Below, piece after piece: positions 50,001-59,241 of a DNA stretch of 64,000 bases. Origin of the DNA: Spirosoma sp. SC4-14 (GTDB taxonomy: Bacteria > Bacteroidota > Bacteroidia > Cytophagales > Spirosomataceae). The translations under genes were made by a program, and so were the position numbers. Under the pieces are notes generated by a model, which ran no database searches, was not told the DNA's origin, and was given only the letters and a program-made list of their open reading frames with translations. The DNA is taken from positions 5,387,001-5,451,000 of the forward strand of contig NZ_CP147518.1 in assembly GCF_037201965.1 (NCBI RefSeq), given 5' to 3'. Within the stretch, counting starts at the first letter, position 1; every line of letters starts with the position of its first letter.

Positions 50001-51089
50001 TTACTCGGCGTACAACCCTAAATTCGAGATGACAGAAGCAGGTGGCTGAACCTTGTATTCAATTTTTTGATTCTCCTTCACCTGACGCAAGCCTTCCAGA
50101 AGGATCTTATCATCTTTATTCAGACCCGATCGAACAACAAAAATGTGAGGTAGCTCGGCCCCTATCGTGATTTCCCTCGAACGAACTTTGCTGTCTTTAT
50201 CGATCACATATACGTATTTCTTTTCCAGGACTTCGAAGGTCGCTTTTTGCGGAATGATCATAGCGTTTTTGAGCGGCAGTGTCATCTGAATATTACCGGT
50301 TTCGCCATGACGCAACAGCCCATTCGGATTCGGGAATGTAGCCCGGAAAGCAATGTTCCCGGTTTCGTTGTTGAAATCAGCTTCAATAGTCTGCACTACG
50401 CCAGGGTGATTGAACAGCCGTTGATTGGCCATCAGTAGGTTCACATGATTCAGGTTTTCCTGCTGCGTGTGGGTTTTGTAATTCAGGTATTCGGCCTCGG
50501 GCACGTTGAAATACACCCACATTTTGCTATTGTCGGAGAGTGTCGTCAGCAAATCGCCTTCGTTAACAAGGCTTCCTAACCGCACCTGAAAATGATCCAT
50601 GATGCCATCGAAAGGCGCTCTTACTTCCGTAAACCCTAAATGTACTTTTGCTAAAGACACTTCGGCGTTTGCCTTGTCGAGCTTTGCTTTTGCCAGCGCT
50701 AATTCGTTTTTCGATACGATATTACTATCGGCCAGCGCTTTGGTATTTCGATACTCAACGCTGACGAAATTGGCTTCGGCTTCGGCTTTTTGCAGTTCGG
50801 CCTGATATTGAATCGGCAGAATCTGGAACATCATCTGTCCTTTCTTAACATACTGCCCTTCGTCCACAAAAATCTTTTGCAGGTAGCCCTTTTCCAGCGC
50901 TCTTAACTCAATGTGCTGAATCGAACGAATCTGACATACGTATTGGTTGGTAATGGTCGTATCCGTCACCAGAGGAGTCGTGGCCGTATACTTGATTTCC
51001 TCCCCTTTCTCTTCTTCTTTATGTGAACAGCTTGTATAGCCCAGTAATGCAAATAAGCTCATGAGCATGAGCATAAGGATTCTCTTCAT
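50001..51089 (-). CDS. RND efflux periplasmic adaptor (AcrA-family lipoprotein)
   Basis: 362 residues; signal with Cys21 (LLGYTSC), so probably lipid-anchored. Lipoyl/hairpin regions: ALEKGYLQKIFVDEGQYVKK and LHLGFTEVRAPFDGIMD-type motif (ActualText AKVHLGFTEVRAPFDGIMDH), separated by a coiled-coil hairpin rich in Ala/Lys. The beta-barrel and membrane-proximal domains follow. First gene of the three-gene pump operon; a GAGATA dyad lies 44-59 bp upstream of its ATG. Confidence 0.93.
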   Translation of the reverse strand: MKRILMLMLMSLFALLGYTSCSHKEEEKGEEIKYTATTPLVTDTTITNQYVCQIRSIQHIELRALEKGYLQKIFVDEGQYVKKGQMMFQILPIQYQAELQKAEAEANFVSVEYRNTKALADSNIVSKNELALAKAKLDKANAEVSLAKVHLGFTEVRAPFDGIMDHFQVRLGSLVNEGDLLTTLSDNSKMWVYFNVPEAEYLNYKTHTQQENLNHVNLLMANQRLFNHPGVVQTIEADFNNETGNIAFRATFPNPNGLLRHGETGNIQMTLPLKNAMIIPQKATFEVLEKKYVYVIDKDSKVRSREITIGAELPHIFVVRSGLNKDDKILLEGLRQVKENQKIEYKVQPPASVISNLGLYAE

Positions 51090-51415
51090 CGGAATATTAA
51101 CTTTTACACAGAATTATTTTGACGATTTTTAAGAGATAAGTCTATCTCATTTCAGTTTCTGGATCTGGACACTATTCACGTTGGGCCTGGAACAACCACT
51201 GCTAAAAAATTTCTTATCCAGGTCTGGCATCTCGAAACGGCCGTGAATAGAATCGAGTATAGCTTCATGTTTATCAGGATCAGCTCAGGCAGACTGTATG
51301 GAACGGCTACAGATACGGTGGAATGCCCAACACATGGGAATACAGTTGCCTGCACATACGGGGAGATAATAACTTGGTTTTTCAGAGTAGCAAAGGTTTT
51401 ATAGTGGTAGAAGAA
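51090..51415 (-). promoter_or_regulatory. Intergenic region upstream of the RND operon with two inverted repeats
   Basis: No gene seen. GAGATA-AGTC-TATCTC (51133-51148) is a 6-bp dyad and a candidate operator. CTATTCACG (51172-51180) and CGTGAATAG (51242-51250) enclose CCTGGA (51186-51191) and TCCAGG (51217-51222), a nested hairpin of about 80 nt. TAATTCTG (one mismatch from the -7 consensus) lies near 51105 on the minus strand. Confidence 0.4.
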
Positions 51416-51706
51416 TTATCTCGACGACGTTCGCTGGTCCGATATAGCAGGCAAAGGCGGTGCATTGGGAGCCTGTTCTAACTGACGAATCAAACTATCT
51501 TTTTGCTGGTTGGCCCGTTTGCATTCCGAAAGCTGCTGTTGCCAGACAACCAGATCGAACGAATGCACCGAGTCTCCTAATTCATATTCATAGATGCTAC
51601 GCTGACGACTCTGCTCATACAGCAAATACCCATTGAACACCAGCGAGAGGGCAAGGGCAAGTCCAAAACTGTAGAGCAAAATGGAAGGGGAATTCCGGCG
51701 TTGCAT
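51416..51706 (-). CDS. Small membrane-anchored coiled-coil protein
   Basis: 96 residues. One TM helix (about 9-30, ILLYSFGLALALSLVFNGYL), then a charged helical stretch (LVVWQQQLSECKRANQQKD) and a Pro-rich end (APNAPPLPAISDQRTSSR). No family recognised. It lies between a two-component system and the RND operon on the same strand, but with long gaps on both sides. Probably real, from its clean TM and helix pattern. Confidence 0.6.
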   Translation of the reverse strand: MQRRNSPSILLYSFGLALALSLVFNGYLLYEQSRQRSIYEYELGDSVHSFDLVVWQQQLSECKRANQQKDSLIRQLEQAPNAPPLPAISDQRTSSR

Positions 51707-52182
51707 AATGTGTACTTGTATCGAACACTACAAAGCAAGCACAGCAACATTAAAATGACATGAGAAGGAAATTAGAATACATTAAAAATGTTCAAAAAAC
51801 ACTATAGCAATTTTTAAACCGATAGTCTGTTATATAGGGTAATTCAACAGCAAATGAAGGATTTTATGCGTTTTAAAAAGAAGATTTTTTTGGATTAAGT
51901 AAAGACTTATAATAAAAATAATCCTATTTTATAATCTTAAGAGGCAAAATACCCGCTATTTATCATCATACTATCCGGTCTTCAGATCTGCCTGATATGC
52001 CGTCGAATTTTCCTTAGAAATAGTGGTTAATCATTAAATTTTTATTAAAATATTATTAATCTCCACGTTAAGATTCTTAATCGTACAGCAGTCGGGTGGT
52101 TTTATAAAGATGCCAAACCTACCACGTATAATTAGCTCATAATCAGCAGGAAAGCTTTACGATTAGTATTAATAGTGATAAC
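51707..52182 (-). other. AT-rich intergenic region, no gene seen
   Basis: 476 bp, strongly A/T-rich (for example TTAATCATTAAATTTTTATT near 52030). GGATTA ... TAATCC and TTAAGATTCTTAATC words give short inverted repeats. No open frame longer than a few tens of codons and no T-run terminator that I can assign to the kinase gene. It probably contains the promoter of the 96-residue protein gene. Confidence 0.4.
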
Positions 52183-53538
52183 TCAGATCAGACTGGGTAA
52201 TTTAATTGTAACGGTAGTACCCTCATTTATACTGGAAATAATCTGAATGGTGCCCTGATGTAAATCAATAATTTTCTGAGTTACGGCTAAGCCGATCCCA
52301 TAGCCAGGCACTCCATCGGTGTTTTTTCCCCGAAAAAGTGGGTCGAGTATATGCGCAGCGTCGCTTTCGTCAATACCCCGCCCCCGGTCGAGAACCGTCA
52401 CTGTGATTTGGTTTACGCTGGTCTGTAATTGTATCGAAACGGCTTCGCTGGAGTATTTACAGGCATTATCGAGAACGTTCAAAAAAGCAGTTGTGAGCAA
52501 GGTTGCGTTGCCTTTTACGGTAAACAACTCTTCTTCACCAGCTATAAAACGAAGCGGCAAACTCCGCCCCGGATATTTGTCCTGCACCTGTCCAATAGCC
52601 ATGAGCAAACAGTCGTCGACCTGAACTGTTGCGAGCGCAACGGTACCGTCGGTTACTTTAGCTAAACCCAGCAAACCGTTGGTTAGTGCAATCACTTTCT
52701 TCAGCTCGTCAACGGCTACCTCCATGCTGTCGCGCCAGTCGGAGGGGTTCTGGTCGTAGCGCAGCGACGTTTCCAGAGTTCCTAACGTATTGGTGAGTGG
52801 TGTGCGAAGCTCATGAGACGCATGGGCGACAAAACTACGTTGAGACACAAAAGCATCTTCCAGCCGAAACAGCATCTGATTAAACGTCATGGCGAGCTGA
52901 GCAATTTCGTCGCGTCGATTTCCTTCATTGACCCGTTTGTGCAGATGAGTCGCCGTGATCTGCTCCACTTCGTCTACAATTTGAGCAATGGGTTTCAGTA
53001 CGCGCCCGGAAAAATACCAGCCTGCCAGTACGATCAGGGTAAATCCTAACAAATTGGCCAGCAGCAGTATTTGTTGCAACGTTCTTAGTTTGGAAAAACC
53101 GATTCGGTCATACCCAGAGGCAAAGATATAAAATTGCTGCCCCCGGTCCCGATATGGAATTACGATGGATTCGAGATGGCCACTTTTAAACTCAACCAGC
53201 GAATCGGCCGCCAGGAGCGGTATTTTTCCCTTGTAAAAAGCAGGGCCTTTGAGCGTTCGATTGGTAAAGACCAGCTTATGCTGACTATCATAAATGCTGA
53301 TCTGCTCATCAACAATAGTCAGTAAGTCTGTTCGCACCATGTTCTTAAAAAAAGTGTCATGCAGATGCCTCCGGGAAATCAGAACCCGACCCGTAACGCG
53401 GGCTTTCCCCTCCAGCCTGCTATAAAATTCCTCCTGCCGGTATAGCGAATAGAAATACCACACCATGAGCGACAACGTGACCTGAATGGCGGTGGCCAGT
53501 ATCGTGAAAATTATTGTCAGACGGTTTCGAATGAGCAT
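52183..53538 (-). CDS. Sensor histidine kinase
   Basis: 451 residues. TM1 about 8-30, an extracytoplasmic domain of ~125 residues, TM2 about 155-177 (LLLANLLGFTLIVLAGWYFS), HAMP about 178-232, HisKA with phospho-acceptor His242 in AHASHELRTPLTNT, and HATPase with N-box NVLDNACKYS, G1 DRGRGIDESD and G2 GYGIGLAVTQ. Partner of the OmpR-type regulator encoded 36 bp upstream. Ligand unknown; its position ahead of the efflux operon suggests a role in envelope stress or drug response. Confidence 0.94.
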   Translation of the reverse strand: MLIRNRLTIIFTILATAIQVTLSLMVWYFYSLYRQEEFYSRLEGKARVTGRVLISRRHLHDTFFKNMVRTDLLTIVDEQISIYDSQHKLVFTNRTLKGPAFYKGKIPLLAADSLVEFKSGHLESIVIPYRDRGQQFYIFASGYDRIGFSKLRTLQQILLLANLLGFTLIVLAGWYFSGRVLKPIAQIVDEVEQITATHLHKRVNEGNRRDEIAQLAMTFNQMLFRLEDAFVSQRSFVAHASHELRTPLTNTLGTLETSLRYDQNPSDWRDSMEVAVDELKKVIALTNGLLGLAKVTDGTVALATVQVDDCLLMAIGQVQDKYPGRSLPLRFIAGEEELFTVKGNATLLTTAFLNVLDNACKYSSEAVSIQLQTSVNQITVTVLDRGRGIDESDAAHILDPLFRGKNTDGVPGYGIGLAVTQKIIDLHQGTIQIISSINEGTTVTIKLPSLI

Positions 53539-53574
53539 GAACGTGGGTTAGTTAGTGTGGGGCTTCGCGCCAGT

Positions 53575-54246
53575 TTACCCTTCTCGGAGAACATAGCCCA
53601 TTCCAACTATGGTATGCAGCAATTTGGGCGAAAATCCTTTATCAATCTTTTTGCGTAAATAACTGATATACACGTCGATAATATTGGTATTGGTATCAAA
53701 ATGCAGGCTCCAGACCTGCTCGCTGATATCGGTGCGCGAAATTGTTTTTCCTTTGTTGAGCATCATATACTCCATTAGCGCATATTCGCGGGTGGTAAGT
53801 TCAATGCGTATGCCAGCCCTCGTTACGGTTTTAGTATCCAGATTTAGCTCTAAATCGGCCAGCCGAAGGATTTGCTTTTCTTTGGGGCCGTTCCGACGTG
53901 TCAAGGCTCTGATTCGTAATAGCAACTCCTGAAACTCAAACGGTTTAACCAGATAATCGTCGGCTCCAGCGTTAAACCCATCCGACTTGTCGGCCAGGCT
54001 ATCTAATGCCGTCAGAATCAGAATAGGTACCGACTCATTGTCCAGGCGAATCAGGCGGCATAGTTCAAACCCATTAATATTCGGCAGATTTACATCCAGT
54101 ATAATCATGTCATACCTATCGCTGCGAAAGAGCGATAAACCAGTACGGCCATCGTAGGCGGCCTGGACTTCGTGGCCTTCGCCCAACATACCTTTCCGAA
54201 TAAAAGACACCAACCGTTCTTCGTCTTCAACTAAAAGTATCTTCAT
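53575..54246 (-). CDS. OmpR/PhoB-family response regulator
   Basis: 223 residues. Receiver domain with phospho-acceptor Asp51 (MIILDVNLPNINGF) and Lys101 (GADDYLVKPFEF). The C-terminal winged helix shows ELTTREYALMEYMMLNKGKT, then NIIDVYISYLRKKID and TIVGMGYVLREG. First gene of a regulator-kinase operon and the probable regulator of nearby genes. Confidence 0.95.
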   Translation of the reverse strand: MKILLVEDEERLVSFIRKGMLGEGHEVQAAYDGRTGLSLFRSDRYDMIILDVNLPNINGFELCRLIRLDNESVPILILTALDSLADKSDGFNAGADDYLVKPFEFQELLLRIRALTRRNGPKEKQILRLADLELNLDTKTVTRAGIRIELTTREYALMEYMMLNKGKTISRTDISEQVWSLHFDTNTNIIDVYISYLRKKIDKGFSPKLLHTIVGMGYVLREG

Positions 54247-54660
54247 GAAAAAAACTGTAATTATTGCCCGAAGTTACCATTGGATTCGAATTTGGGAGCC
54301 AATTGAATAGATCCTCGACACAGAGGAACAAGACTAGCCAGGCACACGACACTCGATAAGAATCGCCCTCAACTTCCGCACCCATTGCCCTGTTTAGTCA
54401 AGGGGAGTTATTAGCTTTTCTACTTATTTCCAGCCAGTTTCTATAACCGGTCTCCCGGCTTGTTGTTGCGTTGTGGCTAGCTGGTGAGGTATGCACAATC
54501 GTTAAATGTACAATAATATGGCTAATTTATCATTAAAACCAAAAACATCATTTTAATAAAATATCAAAATTAAAAATTAATAAAATTTAAAATTTTAAAA
54601 TATTATACCAATAAATAGAACGATTACCTATATTAGCTTATACACAATTTTGTCAGCGTT
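54247..54660. other. Intergenic region with a very AT-rich 3' part, no gene seen
   Basis: 414 bp between divergent genes. The left half has normal composition; from about 54525 to 54620 it is almost pure A/T (for example AATAAAATTTAAAATTTTAAA). This could be bent DNA or an UP-type promoter region for the gene at 54661. CAATTTTG near 54649 is one mismatch from the -7 consensus. Confidence 0.4.
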
Positions 54661-55584
54661 ATGCTTCCTTACTTTCCGTTCGGCAATGAATTTGATCATC
54701 GCATGGGTACGTCTGCGGTACGTACGGATGAATCACTGGTTGAAGTAGACGACGAGTATGTTGCAGACATCGAACTAAAACGCAACCTGCTCGCTCAAAA
54801 CCATGACTATTATTTTCGGGCTCAACCCAATACCGAAATTGCTCAGTGGGATGTGCTCGAACGCCTGCTAACTGAAGCGGCCCAACAATACCCTGCGTTT
54901 TTTTCGCTCAATAAAACCGGAACCCGTTGGCACTGGATAAACCACAAGCTGGACGAAGACTATCGGTTTACGGTTGGTGATTTGGCATCATTACCACTCG
55001 CTCCACTCGACTGGGCGGGGCAACAGGTTCAGGAAGATCTGATTATTCTGAGTGCCGATGACACTGCTGCACTGGTTGCCGGGCAACTATGTTTTCCTAA
55101 TGGCTGGTGCCTCGACGATAAGTTCGGGCAAACCTTCCTGGGTATTCATCATCCTGCGCCATCGATGGTGCAACCAACATTGCAGGCCGCTCACAAACTG
55201 CTTCAGCGCATTCCTCTACATCGACCTGTCTGGCGGGCAAGCTGGAATTTCAAAATAACCGACCAACTGGACATGTCGACAAAGTACTCGGCCGAATACA
55301 ATGATACGCTGGCCCGGATCGCTCCTACTCTTACGCCCGATACAATTGGTGATCAGCTCTTTATTCGTATTGAACGACAGACATTTACCAGATTGCCGAA
55401 GTCGGGAGCGGTGTTATTCGGGATTCATACTTATCAGAATTCGCTGCAAAACGAAGCAGAAAATCCTGAACGCGCTCAACAGATGCTTGGCACACTGCGT
55501 ACAACCCCACGCCAAATGCTGACTTACAAAGCGATAGCTCCGTTTGAAGATGCTTTAATCGACTTCCTCGAACGCAACATTTAA
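54661..55584 (+). CDS. DUF3445 protein, heme-dependent oxidative N-demethylase-like
   Basis: 307 residues, no signal peptide or TM. MLPYFPFGNEFDHRMGTSAV, then DWAGQQVQEDLIILSADD, LVAGQLCFPNGWCLDDKFGQ (the conserved central segment), IHHPAPSM, VWRASWNFKITDQ and LFIRIERQTFTRLPKSGAVL are features of DUF3445, the catalytic domain of heme-dependent oxidative N-demethylases. Related enzymes act on dimethylamine-type substrates. Here it stands alone without partner subunits. Confidence 0.8.
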   Translation: MLPYFPFGNEFDHRMGTSAVRTDESLVEVDDEYVADIELKRNLLAQNHDYYFRAQPNTEIAQWDVLERLLTEAAQQYPAFFSLNKTGTRWHWINHKLDEDYRFTVGDLASLPLAPLDWAGQQVQEDLIILSADDTAALVAGQLCFPNGWCLDDKFGQTFLGIHHPAPSMVQPTLQAAHKLLQRIPLHRPVWRASWNFKITDQLDMSTKYSAEYNDTLARIAPTLTPDTIGDQLFIRIERQTFTRLPKSGAVLFGIHTYQNSLQNEAENPERAQQMLGTLRTTPRQMLTYKAIAPFEDALIDFLERNI

Positions 55585-55658
55585 TCAGAGGCTACTGTCC
55601 AGAGAGCTCACAAGTAGTATTGGGTTAGTAGACCATCTCGGTGCCTCTATAGACCATA

Positions 55659-55671
55659 GCAAAACTGCTAC
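55659..55671 (+). repeat. 13-bp direct repeat, left copy
   Basis: GCAAAACTGCTAC, identical to 56752-56764; the two copies bracket the aminoglycoside-phosphotransferase-like gene. Confidence 0.6.
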
Positions 55672-55686
55672 TTTACTACTGTAGTG

Positions 55687-56631
55687 TTAGGCGTCAATTA
55701 AAAAAAACGTTCTGTACCGGTCAACATCTTCTTCATACCAATCGCGCTGGTTTCGGTTGGCTTCCAGGAAAATATTTCCGAGGAAAATGCTCAGAAAGCT
55801 GGCCGTTACGCGCTCCATCAGATTCGGAACCAGAAGCCCCTGCGCATTAGCCCATTGCCGAAAGGTACCGATATAATCGACACCAAAGGTGTCATGATAG
55901 GCCAGATACACAAGGTCATATAGCCAGTCGCCACAGCGAAGTTCGGCCCAGTCGAGAATGGCAGTGAGGTGATTAGAATCAGCCAGCGCATTGTCGTGTC
56001 CAAAATCGCCATGTACATAATGACGCTCGTTCGGCAAAAAAGGCCGTACGGCTGTTAGTCGTTGACAGGCGTCGTCAACAATCGATTTGTCCAGAAATGT
56101 ATCGGTATAGAGTTCCTGCCAGGGTCGATAGTGTTCATCTCCCCGGGGTGTAAACGTTGTTGGAAAGTCGTCGATGGCGCAGACAAAGTCGGCCCACGTT
56201 TTATACGGTTTCCGGCTCTGGCCACTTCCGTTCAGAATACCAAATTCGGTTTCGGGCGGTACTGCCACCCGGCTCATGGTCAATAGATTTTTGAACACAT
56301 CAGGCAGTAAACGCTCCGTTTGCTCTTTGTTCAAAGCCGTCAGAACTTTGCCCGGTAGCCATCGCGAAATGCAGTAGAACCGCGACCTATCAAATTCGCC
56401 AATCTGCCTTATTTCTGGAACTGGCAAACTATGAGCTAAGCGTGCATAGGCAAGTAAATCTTTTTCAAAAGCCTCACGCGTAACCCCGATCCGCACAACG
56501 AAGATTCCGTCCTCGGTTTCAAACCGATAAGCCTCCGAAAACATACCTGCACCGAGTGGCCGAACGTTTCTGACCAACGGATGAAAACTGGCTTGCAGGA
56601 AAGCCCATAACTGAGGAATCAGATGGTTCAT
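55687..56631 (-). CDS. Aminoglycoside phosphotransferase (APH)-family kinase
   Basis: 314 residues from ATG 56631 (an in-frame GTG two codons upstream is possible). APH fold: N-lobe PLGAGMFSEAYRFETEDGIF, catalytic loop YVHGDFGHDNALAD with His207, Asp209 and Asn214, and metal-binding Asp227 in AILDWAELRCGDWLYDL. Similar to hygromycin-B/choline-kinase type members; whether it confers resistance is unknown. Flanked by a 13-bp perfect direct repeat (55659-55671, 56752-56764). Confidence 0.88.
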   Translation of the reverse strand: MNHLIPQLWAFLQASFHPLVRNVRPLGAGMFSEAYRFETEDGIFVVRIGVTREAFEKDLLAYARLAHSLPVPEIRQIGEFDRSRFYCISRWLPGKVLTALNKEQTERLLPDVFKNLLTMSRVAVPPETEFGILNGSGQSRKPYKTWADFVCAIDDFPTTFTPRGDEHYRPWQELYTDTFLDKSIVDDACQRLTAVRPFLPNERHYVHGDFGHDNALADSNHLTAILDWAELRCGDWLYDLVYLAYHDTFGVDYIGTFRQWANAQGLLVPNLMERVTASFLSIFLGNIFLEANRNQRDWYEEDVDRYRTFFLIDA

Positions 56632-56751
56632 AGGCACAAAATTGGTACATCAACAGCTATTCCGGCTGATAAAAACCTTACCCGATGTCAGCTCATAAAG
56701 TAGGCAGAAAGCGATTGCATTTTGTTCATTAGAAGCACATTATGCCCCACG

Positions 56752-56764
56752 GCAAAACTGCTAC
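56752..56764 (+). repeat. 13-bp direct repeat, right copy
   Basis: GCAAAACTGCTAC, identical to 55659-55671. The right copy runs into a small hairpin, AGGGC-GTA-GCCCT then TTTT (56765-56780). Confidence 0.6.
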
Positions 56765-56901
56765 AGGGCGTAGCCCTTTTCAACATTCACACTGTAGTTA
56801 TTGCCAATCCATTCGCAAGAAGACCGGCCGTTCATAAGTCATCACAAGTATCCTTTCTCAATAATAAATTATCTTTAACTCCAAAAACCACCACCTAACT
56901 G

Positions 56902-58701
56902 ATGCGCTTACTGCTTTATCTCCTATTCCTGCTTCTTGCGACTTCGAAGTCTATCGCTCAGCAAAAAACGTATTGCAACCCGATGGATATTAGTTACCGA
57001 TACAACTTCGAACAGTTGAATGAACACATCTCCTACCGTTCCGGTGCCGATCCGGTCATTGTCAATCACAAAAACGAATATTATCTGTTTGTTACTATTC
57101 AGGGTGGCTGGTGGCATTCAAAAGACCTGATTAACTGGAACTATATTGTGCCCGACAAATGGCCAATGGAAGATATGTGTGCACCGGCCGCCATGTCGGT
57201 GCGCGACACGTTGTATTTATTCCAGTCTACCTTTGAGCAACGACCTATCTTTATATCGACCGAACCCGAAAAGGGCAAACTCAAGTTTTATAACCGCTGG
57301 CTTCCCCGCCTGCCCAAAGACATTGGCCCCTGGGACCCGGCCCTCTTCCACGACGACGATACCGATAAGTGGTATATGTACTGGGGCTCATCGAATGTGT
57401 ATCCGATTTTTGGGGCCGAACTCGACAAAAGCAGAAACCTGACCTATGCCGGTAAAAATCTGGCCGAAGCCTACAAAGCCATGCTTTGGCTCGATCCCTA
57501 CAGCCACGGCTGGGAACGATTTGGTCCTAACCATTCTGACCCTTTCAAACCGTTTACGGAGGGTGCCTGGATGACAAAGCACAACGGAAACTATTACCTG
57601 CAATATGCCGCTCCCGGCACCGAATACAACGTCTATGGCAATGGTACGTATGTGGGTAAAGATCCATTGGGGCCTCTGGAGTATGCGCCTTACAATCCGG
57701 TGGCCTATAAACCCGGTGGCTTTGCAACGGGCTGCGGCCACGGCAATACGTTTCAGGACAAGGCCGGAAACTACTGGAACACGGGTACTACCTGGATTGG
57801 CTACAACTGGGCAATGGAACGCCGGATTGTGATGCACCCGGCCGGCTTCGACAAAGACGACCATATGTTTGCCAATACCCGTTTTGGCGATTTTCCGCAT
57901 TATCTGCCCGACGAAAAAATGTCGAATCAGAACGGCCGCGATAGCGATGCGCTGTTTACGGGCTGGATGCTGCTGAACTACAAAAAACCGGTAGTTGCCT
58001 CATCGACACTGACCATTCCCACCGACACGGCACATGTAGCAGCCCATGTTGCCGACGAAAATCCGCGCACGTTCTGGGTGGCAGCTCATAACCGCCCTGG
58101 CGAAACCTTAACCACCGATTTAAGCACAGAATGCGATATCCGGGCCGTTCAGGTCGACTATCTCGACTATAAGCAAACCATTTATGACTCCGACTCGACG
58201 GTGTATACACAGTTTAAGATTCTGACGTCGACCGATACCAAAAAATGGGACGTAGTGGCCGACCTAACCACAGACCCCAAACGCGACCGCGCCTGTGCCT
58301 ACGTACAGCTCGATAAGCCTGTTCGCGCCCGCTATGTGCGCTATGAGCACGTATATGTCGCGGGGTCACACCTGGCCATAAACGCCTTTCGTGTATTTGG
58401 CAATAGCCTTGGAAAAGTGCCTGCCACGCCCGCAACTCTGACCGTAAAACGCCAGAAAGACCAGCGAAACGCCGATCTGTTGTGGAGCAAAGTGCCCGGA
58501 GCCGTCGGCTACAACATCCGCTGGGGCATTGCCCCCGACAAACTGTATCAGAACTACCAGTTCTGGAACGATGAACCCAGTACGTTCGAACTTCGCGCGC
58601 TTAACGTTGGCGTACCGTATTTCTTTGCTATCGAAGCGTTTAACGAAAAAGGTGTATCGGCCCTCAGCCCGGTTGTTGCCGATGGCTCTGGTTTGAAGTA
58701 G
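56902..58701 (+). CDS. GH43-type glycosidase with discoidin and FnIII domains
   Basis: 599 residues with a signal peptide (about 1-20). Five-bladed propeller of family 43: base Asp50 in YRSGADPVIVNHKNEYYLF, pKa modulator Asp145 in GPWDPALFHDDD and acid Glu220 in TEGAWMTKHNGNYYL. Residues ~370-500 form an F5/8 type C (discoidin) domain and ~505-595 an FnIII domain (NADLLWSKVPGAVGYNIRWG). Probably acts on an arabino-, xylo- or galactosidic bond outside the cell; substrate not deducible. Confidence 0.88.
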   Translation: MRLLLYLLFLLLATSKSIAQQKTYCNPMDISYRYNFEQLNEHISYRSGADPVIVNHKNEYYLFVTIQGGWWHSKDLINWNYIVPDKWPMEDMCAPAAMSVRDTLYLFQSTFEQRPIFISTEPEKGKLKFYNRWLPRLPKDIGPWDPALFHDDDTDKWYMYWGSSNVYPIFGAELDKSRNLTYAGKNLAEAYKAMLWLDPYSHGWERFGPNHSDPFKPFTEGAWMTKHNGNYYLQYAAPGTEYNVYGNGTYVGKDPLGPLEYAPYNPVAYKPGGFATGCGHGNTFQDKAGNYWNTGTTWIGYNWAMERRIVMHPAGFDKDDHMFANTRFGDFPHYLPDEKMSNQNGRDSDALFTGWMLLNYKKPVVASSTLTIPTDTAHVAAHVADENPRTFWVAAHNRPGETLTTDLSTECDIRAVQVDYLDYKQTIYDSDSTVYTQFKILTSTDTKKWDVVADLTTDPKRDRACAYVQLDKPVRARYVRYEHVYVAGSHLAINAFRVFGNSLGKVPATPATLTVKRQKDQRNADLLWSKVPGAVGYNIRWGIAPDKLYQNYQFWNDEPSTFELRALNVGVPYFFAIEAFNEKGVSALSPVVADGSGLK

Positions 58702-58724
58702 CTTTACGCTAATCAACCTGTTCT

Positions 58725-59234
58725 ATGCATTTCTTTTTCCGAAACGATCAGCCCGACCTTGCGATTACAATTCTTCGTGAGGTTGGGCAATGGCTTGTCG
58801 ACACCGACCGCGAACTATGGATTGTCGATGGCCTTACGCTCGAAAACCTCATCGACGACTTCACCCGCAACGGTCTGTATGTCATGTATGCCGATCGGAA
58901 CGACGGTTCCGCTCCCGAACCGGCCGCCGTGTTTATTCTGCAATGGGAAGACCCGCTTTACTGGCCTGGTGTTCCGGCCAATACGTCGGGTTTTATTCAC
59001 AAACTAGCTATTCGACGGGCCTATGGCGGGCAAAATCTTTTTGGCGCTATTATTGACTTTTGCCGCAACCAATGCCAGGAAAAGGGTGTTCATTCGATCC
59101 AGCTCGAAACCGATGCCGAGCGACCTAAGCTGATGCAGTTTTATGAACGGCATGGTTTCCGCCCTACTTACCAGCGCCCCATGCAGGAGTTTGGCAAGTC
59201 GTTTACCTGCCAATATTACATCATGGAGTTTTAG
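58725..59234 (+). CDS. GNAT-family N-acetyltransferase
   Basis: 169 residues. GNAT motif A is visible as HKLAIRRAYGGQNLFGAIID (acetyl-CoA pyrophosphate loop R-x-x-G-G-Q), followed by QLETDAERPKLMQFYERHGF (motif B). Seven bp upstream of an MFS gene, so co-transcribed with it. Substrate unknown; could modify a compound that the transporter handles. Confidence 0.87.
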   Translation: MHFFFRNDQPDLAITILREVGQWLVDTDRELWIVDGLTLENLIDDFTRNGLYVMYADRNDGSAPEPAAVFILQWEDPLYWPGVPANTSGFIHKLAIRRAYGGQNLFGAIIDFCRNQCQEKGVHSIQLETDAERPKLMQFYERHGFRPTYQRPMQEFGKSFTCQYYIMEF

Positions 59235-59241
59235 CCCAAAC

